From Ascoidea tarda (nom. inval.) (taxonomy: Eukaryota; Ascomycota; Saccharomycetes; Ascoideales; Ascoideaceae): a DNA stretch of 49,382 bases. This document shows positions 47,831-49,382 of this stretch, in pieces. Where the stretch lies: NCBI GenBank assembly GCA_030560485.1, contig JAKTTS010000052.1, forward strand, positions 1 through 49,382. The letters run 5' to 3'. The notes below the pieces were generated by a model, which saw nothing but the letters and a program-made list of their open reading frames with translations, was not told the DNA's origin and searched no databases. Numbering within the stretch: position 1 is the stretch's first letter; each line of letters begins with the position of its first letter. Made by a program: the position numbers and the translations under genes.

Positions 47831-49327
47831 TTAATTTTCACTTGCAACATCAAGGACTTTGTGGCTCTTGCTACCCGTACTGCTGAGAACCTCATCAGCA
47901 GCACCATTGGCAGCATTTTTGGTAAAACTCAAGACATTCTTCAATTCAGAAATTAAATCAGAGCTATTGTCTCTCTCTGAGTTTGTTATTATCTGAGAAA
48001 ATCTCTTCTCATTTAATTTTCTTTTCATTTTGTCTTTTTTCTTGTTTTCTGTAGACTCGATAAACTTTGAAAAAGTTTTAGTTAATCTTATTTTCAATTC
48101 CTCTGGTGACAATTGATTGTTGGAACCATCACTGCTTTCATTATTGCCCATTTCTTTGGTTTCATTGTCATAGTCGGTCTCAAATTTTTGAACTGAATAG
48201 TTTCCCTTTGGTATCATTAATGTATCATCACTATTTATTTCTTTTTCAAAATATGGTTCTAAACTATATAAATTGACATAGTTATCATCAAAACTAACAA
48301 TTTTTTTTTTGTTTGATGTTTTACTCGATTTATCATTTTCACTATTGTTTTTATCTTCGACAATAGATAGCATTGGAAAATGCAATCCATCACTCAATCT
48401 TGAAGCCTTTCTATGTGGCGGTCTGTTATTATTACTCAACTTTAAAGGTAATGATAATCTTTTGTACTTATTGATAATTCTCTTTTGTGATGCCCCGATG
48501 TTAATTGGAACTGAATTATTTCTTCGTATTGATATTTTTTTAATTTCATTAATATTAATTCTAAATTGATTTACAAATTCTTTTAAATCGTCATCTAAAT
48601 CATTGAGATTATTAATAAATTCGTTGTTATCTTTCAGTTCACAACTTATGTGGTTTAATTTATAATCAAGAAGTTTTAATCTATTTGATAATTGGGAAAC
48701 TATTTTGGATCTCTCTCTTTGAAAATTTGCATTCAAGTTGTTATTTGTAATATTAACATTATTAGTAATGTTAATGTTCGTGTCGAGATTAACATTCATA
48801 CTATCATAGGAAATATTGTTATCCGATAAGCAATTAATATGATTAAAATTATTCAAGACTAAAAAGCTTTCCATTAGGAAATTTATATTGTAGAAGAATT
48901 TATAATTTTTATCTAAATTTAAAAATAAAACACAAAGAAAATGATTGTAATTATTACTATTATTGAGGTTGTTTGAATTAGTTTTTTGATTGTTAAATTT
49001 ATGGGTATCAAAATTAATTAAATTTAATAAATTTAGAATATTCTTTAAAAGGTATTGTTCATTTCTTAAGTGATCAAGTTCATTGGTATTTTTCTTGTTG
49101 TTTTGATTGGAAATTTGGTTCAAACTATTTTGAGAGACGTAATTTAAAGTTAATAAACAGCAGATATAAAATTTTCTCAACAACTGGAAATTTTTGAAAT
49201 CATTTTCAATTTTGTTTGTTTTGTAATTTAAATCGTTAAAAAATTTGGAATCAAATTTCAACGTATCAATATTATTATCAATATCGATATTATTATCAAT
49301 ATCGATATTAGTGTTATTAATAATACG

Positions 49328-49382
<55 letters not shown>
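47831..49382 (-). CDS. Asn-rich protein of unknown function, N-terminus cut by window edge
   Basis: The frame is open from the stop at 47831 to the right edge, so at least 517 residues are present and the true start is outside the window; the first ATG-less part is a run of Asn codons (ATT repeats on this strand). Visible segments are a hydrophobic LLRKFYICCLLTLNYVS near the start, a long Asn-rich stretch, a basic block with RRNNSVPINI and KYKRLSLPLKL, and a conserved-looking LSPEELKIRLTKTFSKFIES segment. The RRxNS and RxSLP words look like kinase sites. The LLRKFYICCLLTLNY segment recalls the myosin-binding Inp2 family, but I could not support this further. I do not name it. Confidence 0.6.
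49329..49382. repeat. (ATT)n microsatellite at right edge
   Basis: A continuous ATT run to the last base, coding poly-Asn on the minus strand in the unknown ORF. It mirrors the repeat at the left edge. Confidence 0.9.

Noticed and set aside
1-49382. Transposons, LTR elements, CRISPR arrays, centromere or telomere repeats
   Set aside because: No reverse transcriptase, transposase or integrase-like protein, no long terminal or inverted repeats, no regularly spaced repeat array and no telomere-like repeat were found.

Overview
The window is a gene-dense piece of nuclear DNA from a budding yeast (Saccharomycotina). Compact, mostly intronless genes match Saccharomyces and Candida families one to one: SIT4, POM33, DAD3, YBT1/VMR1, GFD2, MED17, ARC40, RPS10, SAM37, YFH7, ICP55, BUD20, VCX1, CEM1, UGA4, CMD1, EHT1/EEB1, SCW4/10, GAS/PHR and TIM21. 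The two introns found have yeast-type splice signals. The DNA is AT-rich and many proteins carry Asn-rich runs. CTG codons are nearly absent: none in the SIT4 or CEM1 reading frames, three in the 1709-codon ABC transporter. That fits a lineage in which CUG is reassigned or avoided, but the species cannot be fixed from this window.

Layout, left to right. 1-6.9 kb: an RCK1/2-type kinase running off the left edge, SIT4 phosphatase, a POM33/TMEM33 membrane protein, and a spliced DAD3 kinetochore gene. 6.9-20.8 kb: a vacuolar ABCC transporter, a GFD2-type nuclease-fold protein, MED17, ARC40, and spliced RPS10. 20.8-28.6 kb: SAM37, a decayed MFS permease remnant, YFH7, ICP55, BUD20, and a small protein with a velvet-like pattern. 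29-37 kb: a SurE-only phosphatase, VCX1, CEM1 and a UGA4-type permease. 37-49.4 kb: a strongly diverged calmodulin, an EHT1/EEB1-type acyltransferase, a GH17 and a GH72 cell-wall enzyme, TIM21, an intron-bearing tRNA-Arg(CCG), and an Asn-rich ORF running off the right edge. Both ends of the window are (ATT)n runs inside Asn-rich coding sequence, as expected if assembly broke there.

The genes do not form an operon-like system. Themes are mitochondrial biogenesis (SAM37, ICP55, CEM1, TIM21), calcium handling (VCX1, calmodulin) and cell-wall building (the GH17 and GH72 neighbours). Observations most worth a second look are the velvet-like protein, the calmodulin with one intact EF-hand, the RPS10 promoter with paired Tbf1-like and Cbf1-like sites, the CTG avoidance, the intron in tRNA-Arg(CCG), and several GC-rich islands in long 5' intergenic regions. 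Many open reading frames here can be extended upstream only through TTG or GTG; I used the first sensible ATG instead.
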